This document shows positions 51,942 through 62,400 of a stretch of DNA of 64,000 nucleotides, one piece after another; position 1 is the first letter of the stretch, and every line of letters starts with the position of its first letter. Source of the DNA: Burkholderiales bacterium PBB1. Lineage in GTDB: Bacteria > Pseudomonadota > Gammaproteobacteria > Burkholderiales > Burkholderiaceae_C. The notes under the pieces are model-generated. The model was not told the DNA's origin, searched no databases, and saw only the letters and a list, made by a program, of their open reading frames with translations. The translations under genes and the position numbers were made by a program. The DNA lies in NCBI GenBank assembly GCA_002255905.1, contig NKIN01000001.1, positions 186,001 through 250,000 on the forward strand. Reading direction: 5' to 3'.

Positions 51942-53933
51942 TCAAAGCGGATCACCGGAAAAGCCCATCGATTGTTCAAGCTCCCGGTCCTGGCGCAAGG
52001 TGTCGCGGCGGGTGCGGGCATGCATGCGTTCTGCGCGGGCCTGCGCCGCACGCCGGCAGGCGCTCATCCAGACCGCCGGCACCGTGCCCTGGAGCTGCTG
52101 CCAGCGTACCAGTGCGCGGTAAGACACGCCGCCATGCTGGGTGTAGAGATCGTCGTCGATGGCGGTGATGGCCACGCACTCGCCGGGCTGGCCCTGGCGG
52201 GCGCAGCGCCCCAGCAGCTGCCGGTCGATGCGCGGGGACTCGTGGTATTCGGTCAACACCACGAACAGCCCGCCCAGTGCCTCGACGCCCTCGCCGAGCG
52301 AGATGTCGGTGCCGCGCCCGGCCATGTTGGTGGCCACGGTGACGGCGCCGCGTTGCCCGGCCTGCGCCACCACGTCGGCCTCGCCGGCGTCCTGGCGCGC
52401 GTTGATCACCGCATGCGGCACACCCATCGCGTGCAGGCGCTCACTCAGCGCCTCGGAGGCCTCCACCGAGCGGGTGCCGATCAGCACCGGCTGGCCCCGC
52501 GCCTGGCGCCGCGCCACTTCCTCGGCCACCGTCTGCCACTTCTCGTCGCGGTCGCGGCACACCACGTCGGGCAGGTAGCGCCGGGCGCTGGGGCGGTGGG
52601 TGGGCAGCGTGACGGTGTCCAGGCGGTACACCACCGACAGCTCGCGGGCCATTTCGCGCGCCGTGCCGCTCATGCCCGACAACCGCAGGTAGCGCGCGAA
52701 GAAGCGCTGGTAGGTGATGCGGGCCAGCGTCTGTGTGCGCTCGGACAGCGTCACGCCTTCCTTGCACTCGATCATCTGGTGCAGGCCCTGCTCCCAGGTG
52801 CGGCCGGGCAGCACCCGCCCGGTGTACTCATCGATGATCTGCACCGCGCCTTCGCTGTCGATCAGGTAGTGCTGATCGCGCAGGAACAGCCGTTGTGCCC
52901 GCAGTGCCTGCGTCATCAGGTGCTCGCGCACATGGAAGGCGCGCCACGGCCCGCCCCAGCCCGTGGTGGCCGCGGTGACCTTGTCGCGGCCCGCACGCGT
53001 GAGCCGCACGTCGCGGCGCGATTCGTCGATCAGGTAGTCGTCGTCGGGCACGAGGGTCGTGGCCAGCGACAGCGCACGGGGCAGCTCGTCGGCGTTGTCG
53101 ACCGGGCCGGCCTTCACCGCGAGGATCAGCGGCGTGCGGGCTTCGTCGATCAGGATGCTGTCGGCCTCGTCGACGATGGCGTAGTGCAGGCCCCGCAGCA
53201 CCGGCGGCGTGGGCAGCGCGCCGAACAGCTGGCGCCCGCGCAGCTGCGCCACGCTCGCCCGGCCGCCCTGGGCGACGCGGTCGCGCAGGTAGTCGAACAC
53301 CATCTCCTTGCCGGTGCAGTACGCGATGTCGCAGGCGTAGGCCGCGCGCTTTTCTTCAGGGGCCTTGCCGTGGATCACCACCCCGACACTCAGGCCGGCA
53401 AAGCCGAACAGCGGGGCTTGCTTTTCAGCGTCGCGCTCGGCCAGGTAGTCGTTGACCGTGACCACATGCACCGGCACGCCCGCACTGGCCACCAGGCAGG
53501 CGGCGAGCCCGGCCGTCAGGGTCTTGCCTTCGCCGGTCTGCATTTCTGCCAGGCGGCCGCGCACCAGCGTGGCGGCGCCCACCAGCTGCGTGGGGTAGGG
53601 CCGCATGCCCAGCGCGCGTCCAGCCGCCTCGGCCACCAGCAGCAAGGCCTCGTGCAGGGCGGCGCGGTGCCCGCCTTGCAAGGCGGTGGTGGCCGCAGCA
53701 CGCAGCCGCGCGACCACGGTGGTGTCGTCGAGCGCCGCCAGTTCTTCTGCACGCTGTGCCATCAGGCGGCCGAGTTCGGCGATCTCGCGGGCGGGTGAGG
53801 GGGCCAGCCCTCGGCGGGTGTCGGCCAGCACACCCAGCGCCCACTGGTCGGCCAGGTGCACCGCCTTGTCTTCGCGCTCGGGGAAGGCGGTGCGCGCCAG
53901 TGGCAGCGCCGGTGTCGTCAGCACGGTCGACAC
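51942..53933 (-). CDS. shortened SecA-like ATPase
   Basis: 663 residues against about 900 for housekeeping SecA. NBD1 with Walker A in EMQTGEGKTLTAGLA and DEADSILIDEARTPLIL, the preprotein-binding region (IDEYTGRVLPGRTWEQGLHQ), and NBD2 with VLIGTRSVEASEALSERL and NMAGRGTDISLG are present. The late motif reads QLLGRCARQGQPGE instead of the usual QLRGRSGRQGDPG, and only about 75 residues follow, so most of the helical scaffold and wing and the zinc tail are missing. GTG 53933 lies 10 bases after the M50 gene; a GTG three codons later is possible. Confidence 0.88.
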   Translation of the reverse strand: MSTVLTTPALPLARTAFPEREDKAVHLADQWALGVLADTRRGLAPSPAREIAELGRLMAQRAEELAALDDTTVVARLRAAATTALQGGHRAALHEALLLVAEAAGRALGMRPYPTQLVGAATLVRGRLAEMQTGEGKTLTAGLAACLVASAGVPVHVVTVNDYLAERDAEKQAPLFGFAGLSVGVVIHGKAPEEKRAAYACDIAYCTGKEMVFDYLRDRVAQGGRASVAQLRGRQLFGALPTPPVLRGLHYAIVDEADSILIDEARTPLILAVKAGPVDNADELPRALSLATTLVPDDDYLIDESRRDVRLTRAGRDKVTAATTGWGGPWRAFHVREHLMTQALRAQRLFLRDQHYLIDSEGAVQIIDEYTGRVLPGRTWEQGLHQMIECKEGVTLSERTQTLARITYQRFFARYLRLSGMSGTAREMARELSVVYRLDTVTLPTHRPSARRYLPDVVCRDRDEKWQTVAEEVARRQARGQPVLIGTRSVEASEALSERLHAMGVPHAVINARQDAGEADVVAQAGQRGAVTVATNMAGRGTDISLGEGVEALGGLFVVLTEYHESPRIDRQLLGRCARQGQPGECVAITAIDDDLYTQHGGVSYRALVRWQQLQGTVPAVWMSACRRAAQARAERMHARTRRDTLRQDRELEQSMGFSGDPL

Positions 53934-53943
53934 GGCGCTGCGC

Positions 53944-56103
53944 TCAGGTGTCGAAGTGCGACAGGAACACCCGCCGCACGGCGCGCCCCCAGCGCCAGGC
54001 CACGGGCTCGGGCGCGTGCTCGAAGCGCACATGCACACGGCTGCCCAGAAAGTCGTGCGGCGCGCTGGCGGGCAGCAGCAGCTCGAACTCGAACACCGAT
54101 TCGAGCGTGGTCAGTCCCTTGTCGTCGCGCGGATCGGTCTGCTCGGGCCCGCCGCCCTTGCTGCCCAGCGCGGGGCTCGGCAACTGGTGGGCCGCGCCCG
54201 GCGTGCTGCGGGCCAGCGTGGCCTGGAAGCGCGATGCGGTGTCCTGCACCAACCGGATCTCGACCGCGCGCGTGTCCAGCCGCACTGCATCGACTTCGCT
54301 CTGCGGCACCACCAGGCGCACCAGCGGTGCTTCGGGCATGCGCAGGTAGCCGACGATGTCGCCTTGCTTCAGGTAGCGCCCGGGCAGGTCTTCGGGGGAC
54401 TGCACCAGCAGCGTTCCTGCCGCGTGGGTGCGCAGCGTCAGGCGCCGCGCGTCGTCGCGCAGGCGCTCGAGCGTGGCCTCTTCGCGGGCCAGTTGCTGCT
54501 CCAGCTGCTGGGCTTTCGATTGCGACGTCCCCCAGGCCGCGTCGTACTGCGCGCGTACTTCGTCGGCCTTGGCCTCCTGCACCGCAATGCGTGCGGCCAG
54601 GCTGGGCTCGACCATGTCGGCTACCGGCGCGCCCGAGCCCAGCGCCGAGCCGGGCTGAGCCAGCAGCTGCCGCACGAAGCCAGCGCTTTCGGCGCGCACG
54701 ATGGCGTGCTCGGGCAGCCACAGCACGCCGGTGGCCATGGTGTGGTGCGGCAGCGGCAACACAAACAACAGCAGCGCCACCAGACCCAGCCCGACGCCCA
54801 TCACGCCGCGCACCCGCGCGCCGCGGTCGGCGTACTGCGGCCCGCTGATCAGGGCCTTGATGGCCTTGATCAGTGGCCAGGCCACGCTTTGGCCCAGCGT
54901 CCACAGCGCCATGACCACGCCGACCACGAAGAACTGCGTGGCCACGAACAACGCGATCGACAGCGAGACCGTCAACCGGTACACATAGGACACCGGGGCG
55001 TACAGCACGAACCAGCGCTTTTCGCCCACGGTGGCCTGCGGCGGCTCGGTGCGCTTGACGCCGAACGCATAACGCTCGGCCAGGTACTGCCAGTAGCGGT
55101 TGGCGCGGTTGCCGAGGTTGGGCGATTCGATGAGGTCGATCAGGATGTAGTAGCCGTCGAAGCGCAGCAGTGGGTTGGCGTTGAAGAACAGCGTCGTGAC
55201 GCTGGCGAGCACGGCCACGTTGTAGACCACGCCGCGCGGGGTGCCGGGTTCGAGCAGCAGCCAGGCGTAGAAGGCGAGCGCGGCCACGAACAGCTCGGCC
55301 AGCATGCCGGCCGCCCCCACCAGCGCCCGCTGCCATTTGCTGACGAAGGCCGCGGCGTTCGACGCATCGACATACGGCACCGGGTACAGCGCGAGCAGCA
55401 TCACACCGGCCTCGTGCACCTCGCCACCGAAGGCCTTGCAGGCGAGCCCGTGGCCGAATTCGTGAACCAGCTTCACCAGCGGGAACAGCAGGGCCAGCAT
55501 CAGCAGGTTGTCGGCGGCCAGCAGCTGATCGCTGGAGTTGGCACTCAGCTGTGCCCACTGCGCGGGCACCATCAGCAGGGCCGGCAACACGACGGCCAGC
55601 CACGCCAAGACCCATGGCAGCGGGCTGGCGCTGCGGGCCCAGCGGCGTGCGGTGCGCGTCATGCGGTCGAGCAGGCGGTCGGGGTCGAACAGCGGGATGC
55701 GCAGGCCCAGCGGATTGCCCAGCCGCGCGAACCACTTGCTGCGCACCTGCTTGCTGCGGCGCTTCAGCAGCTCGGCCACGTCGGGCGTGACGTCCATCTG
55801 CACCAGGTCGGCCGCGTGCAGCGTGGACAGCAGGCGCAGCACGTCGGACTGCGCCGGGGTCTCGTCGTTGAGGTCGGCGCACAGCGCGTCCCAGATGTCG
55901 TCCATGCTGCGCTGGCCGTCCATCAGATCGATCACGCGGTAGGCCTGGAAGTTGAAGCGCTGGTGCTTGGCCGCCATGCGGTCTTCGATGACATACCAGA
56001 CCTCGCCGCGGTACTCGTGGCGATGGATGCGCACATGGCCCCGCAGACGCGGCCGCAGCTGCCGCATCCGGTACCAGTTGTCCGACAGCAGCGGCCCGCT
56101 CAT
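53944..56103 (-). CDS. M50 site-2-protease-like protein with PqqD-like N-terminus and HlyD-like C-terminus
   Basis: 719 residues. Residues about 15-105 resemble a PqqD peptide-binding winged helix (RPRLRGHVRIHRHEYRG, then YRVIDLMDGQRSMDDIWDAL). A multi-helix membrane domain follows with the zinc motif HEFGH at 214-218 and the distal NPLLRFDGYY, so it should be catalytic. The C-terminal third is a coiled coil flanked by HlyD-type half-lipoyl sequence. ATG overlaps the stop of the GAF-HlyD gene. Confidence 0.88.
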   Translation of the reverse strand: MSGPLLSDNWYRMRQLRPRLRGHVRIHRHEYRGEVWYVIEDRMAAKHQRFNFQAYRVIDLMDGQRSMDDIWDALCADLNDETPAQSDVLRLLSTLHAADLVQMDVTPDVAELLKRRSKQVRSKWFARLGNPLGLRIPLFDPDRLLDRMTRTARRWARSASPLPWVLAWLAVVLPALLMVPAQWAQLSANSSDQLLAADNLLMLALLFPLVKLVHEFGHGLACKAFGGEVHEAGVMLLALYPVPYVDASNAAAFVSKWQRALVGAAGMLAELFVAALAFYAWLLLEPGTPRGVVYNVAVLASVTTLFFNANPLLRFDGYYILIDLIESPNLGNRANRYWQYLAERYAFGVKRTEPPQATVGEKRWFVLYAPVSYVYRLTVSLSIALFVATQFFVVGVVMALWTLGQSVAWPLIKAIKALISGPQYADRGARVRGVMGVGLGLVALLLFVLPLPHHTMATGVLWLPEHAIVRAESAGFVRQLLAQPGSALGSGAPVADMVEPSLAARIAVQEAKADEVRAQYDAAWGTSQSKAQQLEQQLAREEATLERLRDDARRLTLRTHAAGTLLVQSPEDLPGRYLKQGDIVGYLRMPEAPLVRLVVPQSEVDAVRLDTRAVEIRLVQDTASRFQATLARSTPGAAHQLPSPALGSKGGGPEQTDPRDDKGLTTLESVFEFELLLPASAPHDFLGSRVHVRFEHAPEPVAWRWGRAVRRVFLSHFDT

Positions 56104-57923
56104 GGCAACAGCTTCCACCAGGTGAGGCGCACCCAGTCGGTGAGCGAACGGGTCCAGATCCACAGCAGGCTGGCGCGGCCCGCCTCGACCTTGCCCACGC
56201 CTTCCATGTTCGGACGCAGCCGGGGCGCGCCCGGGCCGAGTTCGGCCTCGACACGGAAGTGGTTGCGCCCGTCTTCGGCCACGGAAATGGGCGTCAGCTT
56301 CTTCACGCGGAACGGCCAGGCCTGGCCGGGCAGACTGGCCAGCACCAGCTCGCCTGCGGCGCCGACCTGCACGTGACCGATGTCGCGTTCGTCCACCTTC
56401 AGGATCACGCGCCAGGTGTCCAGCGGGGCCAGCTCGAAGAGCACCTTGCCCTGTTCCACCGGCGAACCCAGCTGCTGCGTCAGATCGCCCTTGACCACCG
56501 TGCCATCGAATGGCGCGAGGATGTTCACCCGCTCGAGCTTGGAGACCGCCAGGTCCATCTGTGCACGTGCCTGGTTCGCCTGCGCGCCGGCCAGCCGCTG
56601 CTCCACAGCGTTGCCATTGGCCATGGCTTCGCGCTCCTTGCGCAGCGAGACTTCCAGCTCCGATTCCCAGCGGACCTTCTCGAGCTTGAGGTCGCGGTCG
56701 TCGAGCGTGGCCAGCACCTGACCGGCCTTCACCACGTCGCCGGCCCGCGCGGGCGCCTCGCGCAGATAGCCCTCGAAAGGTGCCACGGCGGCCCGTTGCA
56801 CCGAGCCTTCGACCAGCGCCTGCGAGGCGATGCGGAACGGCACCGGGATCACCGCCAGCAGCAGCAGGACGACACCCAGCACCCCGCCGGCGAGCTTCAG
56901 CGCCGGGTAGCGCGGCCCCATCAGCGCTTCGAGGCTGCGGCGCGCGGTGCGCCGGGCGCGGGCCAGCGTGCCTTCGTGCGCTTCGCGTTGCAGCATCAGG
57001 GCGGGGGCCAGGCCGATCGCCACGCTGTCGAGGTAGTCGATGTCGGCGGCGGCGAGCGCGCTGCGGCGCTCCAGCATCAGCACGCCGGCGACCTGCCCAT
57101 CGTGCAACAGCGGCAGGCTCACCAACGCCTGCGCGCCGGCCTCTTCGGCGTAGCGGCGGTGGGCCGAGGTGACCAGCGCCGAGGCCGCGCCATCGGCCGG
57201 TGGCCAGACGATGCGCTGGCGCTGGTCCATCGCCTCGTGCATGGCTTGTGTGGCCTGGCGCAGCAGCCCCGCCTTTTCGTCGAACCAGGCGGCATGGCTC
57301 ACGGCCAGCAGTTGCAGGGTCTGGCCACGCGCCAGGGCCAGCAGCACCTGTGGGCTGTCGAATTCGCGTCCGAGCCGATTGACCATGGCCAGTGCGGCTT
57401 CGCGCGGGCTGCGTTCGGCCAGCAGGCCCAGCAGCGTGTCGAGCAGAAAACTGCCTTGCCGTAGGTGCTGCCGTTGCGTCGCCAGATCGCGCTGGTGCAG
57501 CAGGCCGATGAGCCACCCGGCGCCCCAGTTGACCAGCTTGACGACCTGGTCGACCCGGCTGGGCGGTACCGAGCCGAGTTCCAGCACGACCGCACCCTGC
57601 AGCTGCTCGCCGTTGAGCAGCGGGAACGCCAGCTGCACCTGTCCCAGGTCGTTGCGGTGCACCGCCGCGTCGCGTTGACGCAGTGCCTCGGTCGCGATCT
57701 CGCGCAGGTGACTCAGGTCGCGCTCGGCAGGGTAGGCGGCCACGGGCGCGTAGGCGCCGTCGGCCTGGGCCATCAGCAGCAGGCCGGCCTCGGCCTCAGC
57801 CAGATCGCTGCACAGCACCTGCAGCCAGGAGCGGCACAGCGCATCGGCCGTCAACGCCTGGGCCAGCGCCTGCCAGGGGTCGTCGGCAGGGGTGTCGGGT
57901 GCGCGGTCGATCACGGCAGCCAT
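56100..57923 (-). CDS. HlyD-type adaptor with N-terminal GAF domains
   Basis: 607 residues. The first 340 residues are cytosolic, with two GAF-like segments (about 25-145 and 165-315; VSLPLLHDGQVAGVLMLERR is the clearest). One membrane helix at about 350-370 (LGVVLLLLAVIPVPF) is followed by the adaptor: VAPFEGYLREAPARAGDVVK, a coiled coil and ILAPFDGTVVKGDLTQQLG. A sensory adaptor is unusual. Start MAAVIDRAPD chosen over an upstream in-frame ATG. Confidence 0.85.
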   Translation of the reverse strand: MAAVIDRAPDTPADDPWQALAQALTADALCRSWLQVLCSDLAEAEAGLLLMAQADGAYAPVAAYPAERDLSHLREIATEALRQRDAAVHRNDLGQVQLAFPLLNGEQLQGAVVLELGSVPPSRVDQVVKLVNWGAGWLIGLLHQRDLATQRQHLRQGSFLLDTLLGLLAERSPREAALAMVNRLGREFDSPQVLLALARGQTLQLLAVSHAAWFDEKAGLLRQATQAMHEAMDQRQRIVWPPADGAASALVTSAHRRYAEEAGAQALVSLPLLHDGQVAGVLMLERRSALAAADIDYLDSVAIGLAPALMLQREAHEGTLARARRTARRSLEALMGPRYPALKLAGGVLGVVLLLLAVIPVPFRIASQALVEGSVQRAAVAPFEGYLREAPARAGDVVKAGQVLATLDDRDLKLEKVRWESELEVSLRKEREAMANGNAVEQRLAGAQANQARAQMDLAVSKLERVNILAPFDGTVVKGDLTQQLGSPVEQGKVLFELAPLDTWRVILKVDERDIGHVQVGAAGELVLASLPGQAWPFRVKKLTPISVAEDGRNHFRVEAELGPGAPRLRPNMEGVGKVEAGRASLLWIWTRSLTDWVRLTWWKLLP

Positions 57924-58004
57924 GGCGGGCAAGCAGGTACGGGGATCAGCATGCCAGGGCCTGCCAGACGATGGCAAGGTCTGGCGGCAGGCGGTGAGCC
58001 TGCC

Positions 58005-59411
58005 TCAATCGGTCAGCAGCGCATCCAGCGCGCGCAGGTCGGTGTCGGCAAGGGTTCCGGCGGCGGCTTTCAACTGCAGGGTGGCCACCAGGGTCTTGTA
58101 GCGGGCCGCGGCGAGGTCCTTGCGGGTGGCATAGAGCTGCTGCTCGGCGTTGAGCACGTCCACGCGGGTGCGCACGCCCACCTGCAGGCCGCGCTGCGTG
58201 CTGCGCAGCTGGGTCTCGCTGGAGATCAAGGCCTGCTTGAGCGCCTGTGTGAGTGCGCTGCCCGACTGCACGCCGAGCTGTGCCTGCTCGGCGTCGAGCG
58301 TGGCCTGACGCTGTGCGTTGCTCAGCTCCTGCAGCGCGCGGTTGCGGTCGGCGATGGCTTCGCGGGTGCGTGAACTCACCAGGCCGCCCTGGTAGATCGG
58401 CACCGTGAGCTCCACACCGATGCTGGCCTCGCGGGTGTTGCTGCCCCCGAACTGGCCGTAGTTCTGATTGCGGTCGTCGCGCACCGTGCCCACCAGATCG
58501 AGCGTGGGGTAGTGGCCGGCTTCGCGGCGGCTGATTTCTTTCTCGGCCACCTGCGAGGTGGTGCGGCCGATCTGCACCTGCAGCGCGTTGCTGGACGCAT
58601 CGGCCACCAGCTGGCGTTGCATCTCGGGCGTCAGCAGGTCCACGTTGGCCGAGGCGCCCAGGCGAGCAAGCGGCGGCAACGGTTGGGCGATGTAACGCTC
58701 GAGCACGCGCTTCTTCGACTCGAGCTCGTTGGCAGCGGCGATGCGCTGGGCCACAGCGATGTCGTGGCGGCCCTGGGCTTCGTTGAAGTCGGTGATCGGC
58801 ACGGTGCCGACCTCCAGCGCGCGCTTGGTCTGCGCCAGCTGCTGGACCATCGCGTCTTGCTGAGCCACCGCGGCGGCCAGGTCGTCCTGCGCCTGCAGCA
58901 CATCGAAGTAGCCGCGGGACACGCGCAGCAGCAGGTCCTGTGCGGCGAGCTGCAGTTGCTGCTCGGCGAGCTGCACCTGCAACTCGCCCTGGTCGGTGCC
59001 GGCCCAGTTGGCGGGGCGGATCAGCGCCTGGGTGATCGTCAAGGCGGCGCTGTTCGCGTTGAAGCTGCGCCCGCCCGAATACTCCGACGATCGATTGTTG
59101 CTGCGCTTGGGGTTGTAGGTGGCGTTGATGCTGGGCAGGTTGGCGGCTTGGGCCTGCGGCAGCTTCTCGCGGCCGCCCTCGGCCGTGGCGACGGCTGCGG
59201 CGTACTGCGCGTCATTGGCGCGCGCCAGGTCGAGGATGGCGCCGAGGCCGATGCCGCGGGGAGGCGGTGGTGCGGTGACCTGCACCGGGGCGGCCGCTGG
59301 GGCATCCTGCGCCCAGGCGCCGGCGGCGAGACCCAGCCCCAGCCCCAGGCACAGCGCCAGCACAGACAGACGCCAGCCGGAGCGGCTCGGGGACCTGTTC
59401 AGAGCAAACAT
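58005..59411 (-). CDS. TolC family outer-membrane efflux protein
   Basis: 468 residues with signal peptide (to about AGAWA). Two OEP repeats with long coiled coils; ATYNPKRSNNRSSEYSGGRS, VSRGYFDVLQAQDDLAAA and TVPIYQGGLVSSRTRE are TolC landmarks. It should form the trimeric outer-membrane channel for the adaptors encoded downstream. ATG overlaps the giant gene's stop by one base (TGATG); the TTG just before is unlikely. Confidence 0.92.
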   Translation of the reverse strand: MFALNRSPSRSGWRLSVLALCLGLGLGLAAGAWAQDAPAAAPVQVTAPPPPRGIGLGAILDLARANDAQYAAAVATAEGGREKLPQAQAANLPSINATYNPKRSNNRSSEYSGGRSFNANSAALTITQALIRPANWAGTDQGELQVQLAEQQLQLAAQDLLLRVSRGYFDVLQAQDDLAAAVAQQDAMVQQLAQTKRALEVGTVPITDFNEAQGRHDIAVAQRIAAANELESKKRVLERYIAQPLPPLARLGASANVDLLTPEMQRQLVADASSNALQVQIGRTTSQVAEKEISRREAGHYPTLDLVGTVRDDRNQNYGQFGGSNTREASIGVELTVPIYQGGLVSSRTREAIADRNRALQELSNAQRQATLDAEQAQLGVQSGSALTQALKQALISSETQLRSTQRGLQVGVRTRVDVLNAEQQLYATRKDLAAARYKTLVATLQLKAAAGTLADTDLRALDALLTD

Positions 59412-62400
59412 CAAAGCCGAATCTCCCAGTCATTGGCCGAGGCGCGCGCGCGGCCGGCCTGCGTGGCGACCGCCGTCGGCACCACGGCCTGCACGGCGAA
59501 GTCCAGGTCGTCAGTGTGCAACCGATCCAGCCCATCGACACGCACGGCCTGATCCGACAGGGCCCGGCCTCGACGCCGTCTGCTGGTAACCAGTGGGCCC
59601 AGCGCCGCGCTCATCGCGCCGCCCCAGCCGCTGGACAGCGCAGCGTAGACCGCGGCATCGCTCAAGGCCGACGCCATGCTGAGCAGATCGGAGGTGGCCT
59701 CGGTCGCCCGGCCGTGAGCCGACACCGGCACCGTGAAGCGGCCATGGTAGTCGCCACCGGCGCGGCCGTCGTAGTCGCCATCGAGGCGATCGCCTTCCGG
59801 GGTGACGAAGGCGCCGGTGTCTGCGCGCAGCATCACGCGGTACTCGCCGGCAGGCAGCAGGCCACCGGCGGCATCGAAGCGCAGACCGGCCCCATCGGGG
59901 TCGATCACCAGCGTGCCGGGCACCACCTGGTCGCCCCGCAGCAGCAGCAGGGACGATCCCGGCGCGGCTTGCAGGGCCGCCGCCGACAGGGCCCGGTTGA
60001 AGCGCATCCGCAGGCCTTGCTCGGTGGCCACCATCGAATGGATCTGCAATGCGGTTGCCGACGACGCGCCAGACCCACCCGCGGCGGTCGGGGCGGACTC
60101 GATCAGTGCCTGCATGGCCTCGGCGGTCAGCGGTGCGCCGTTGTCCAGGCTGCTCGCGGGCTGGTTGTCGGCAACCACCACGGCCACCGTGCGGAACGCG
60201 CGGTGAGCGGTCTGATCGACCATGTCCACCTGCGAGCTGAAGCTGGGCCGCTCGCTCTCGCGGTGCTCGGTGCGTGACCTGCGATCGTCTTGCTCGCTGC
60301 GCTCACGCTCCTCGCGTTCGTGCTCGCGCTCACGTGATTCACGCTCGCGCTCTTTTTGCCGCTCGCGGCCATCGTCGTCGTCGCGGGGGCGCGGCGAGGG
60401 CGCCGCAGCCAGCACGTCGCGCGTCACCGTGGGTGCGGTCCAGGTGCCATCGGCATCGACGGCGCGCACCACGATGCCGGTTGCGGCGCGCGCGGCGCTG
60501 TAGGTGTGGCTGACATTGACCGCAGCCCCGGTGCCCGCGACGCTGGACTGCGTGCCGTCACCCCAGTTGATGAGCCACTGGCTGATGGTGTCAGCGCCCG
60601 GGTCGGTGGCCGAGAGTCTCAGCGTGAACGGCGTACCTGCGCGCACCGTGGTCGGGGCCGATACCGTGATCACTGGGGCGACGTTGGCCACGGTGACGAC
60701 GAAGCTCACCGGTGCTGAAGAGGCACCGGCCGCATCGACCGCGCGGGCGGTGAAGTTGCCCACCGCAGGTCCGTTGGTGGCATGCCAGCGCACCACGCCG
60801 GCCGCGTCGACGCTGGCGCCCGCCGGCGCGCTGTCGAGCACATAGGTCACTGCATCGCCATCGGCATCCGTGGCGGCCAGGTTCACGGCGTAGCTGCTGC
60901 CTTCGAGCACGTTGGTATCGGGCACCGCAGCCAGCACCGGCGGGTGGTTGACCGGCGTGATGGCTGGCAGCACGTCGCGGGTGATCGCCGGGGCGGTCCA
61001 GGTGCCGTCTTCGTCGACGGCCTGCACGGTGATGGTGGCACCTGGCAGCGCTGCCACATAGGTGTGGCTGGTGCTGGTCGCCGTGCCCGCGACGGTGGAC
61101 TGGGTGCCGTCGCCCCAATCGATGCGCCATTGCGAGACAGTGTCCGCACCCGGATCGCTGGACTGCAGGCCGATGGTGAAGGCCTCGCCAGCGCGGACCA
61201 CGGCTGGCACATCCACCGTGAGGGCGGGCGCCACATTGGCCACGTTGACCGTGAAACTGCGGGGGGCGGACGACGCCCCTTGCGCATCGACAGCGTGTGC
61301 GGTGAACACGACGGACGCCGCGCCGTCGGGCGCCGTCCAGGTGACGTTGCCGGACGCATCGACCGCAGCACCTGCCGGCGCAGCGTCCAGCACGTAAGTC
61401 ACACCGTCTGCATCGGCGTCGGTGGCCGTGAGCTGCACGGTGTAGGTGCTGCCTTCATTGACGTTCGCATCGGCCACGGGCGCGAGCACGGGCGGGTGAT
61501 TGACCGGCGTGACGGTGAGGCTGACGCTGACGATGTCGCTTTGCAGCAGGCCGTCGCTGGCGCGGTAGCTGAAGCTGTCGGGCCCGCTGTAGTCGAGGGC
61601 TGGCGTGTAGGTCACGGTGCCATCGGGGTTGAGCACCGCGGTGCCATGCAGCGGGCCGCTCACCAGCAGCACCGACAGGGCGTTCTGGTTCGGATCGCTG
61701 TCGTTGGCCAGCACATCGATCACCACCGCCTGATCGCGCGGTGTCGCCGCGCTGTCGGGCTGCGCGACAGGGGCCTGGTTCGGCGGCGGGGTGTCGGCAG
61801 GCAGCACTGGGCGGGTGATCACCGGGGCGGTCCAGGTGCCGTCTTCGTCGGTGGCCTGCACGGTGATGGCCGCGTTCGGCAGCGCCGCGGCGTAGGTGTG
61901 GCTGGCTCGGGTGGCGGTGCCCGGCAGCGTGGACTGCGTGCCGTCGCCCCAGTCGATGTGCCATTGCTGCAGGGTGTCCTGGCCGGGGTCGCTGGAGGCC
62001 AGCACCAGCTCGAACGCCTGCCCGGCGACGAGGCTGGCGGGTGCGCTCACGTTCAGCGAGGGCGCCACATTGCGCACCGGCACGACGAAGGACAGCGGCG
62101 CAGAGCTGTTGCCCAGGGCATCGACGGCGCGCACGGTGAAGCTGGCGTTGGCCGGGCCGTCGGCGGCCGTCCAGGTGATCAGCCCGGTGGCGCTGACCTG
62201 TGCGCCCGACGGGGCGGTGTCGAGCACATAGCTCACGGCCTCGCCCTGCGGATCGGTGGCGGCGAGCTGCAGGCTCCAGGCACTGCCTTCGTCGACCGGC
62301 GCAGGCGCAGGCACCGGCGCGAACACCGGGGCAAGGTCGCCAGCGGGCGGCGTCGAAACGAACGACACGTCGTCGACCTGCACCACCGAGCCCGGTGGGC

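Noticed and set aside
53944-57516. 1190-codon continuous frame read as one fusion protein
   Set aside because: The part upstream of ATG 56103 lies over the GAF-HlyD gene in another frame and is shadow; the M50 protein starts at 56103 in an ATGA overlap.
60415-62345. Regularly spaced similar blocks suggestive of an array
   Set aside because: The units are 550-840 bases and code for Ig/PKD modules in frame, so they are protein repeats, not CRISPR. I found no CRISPR array in the window.
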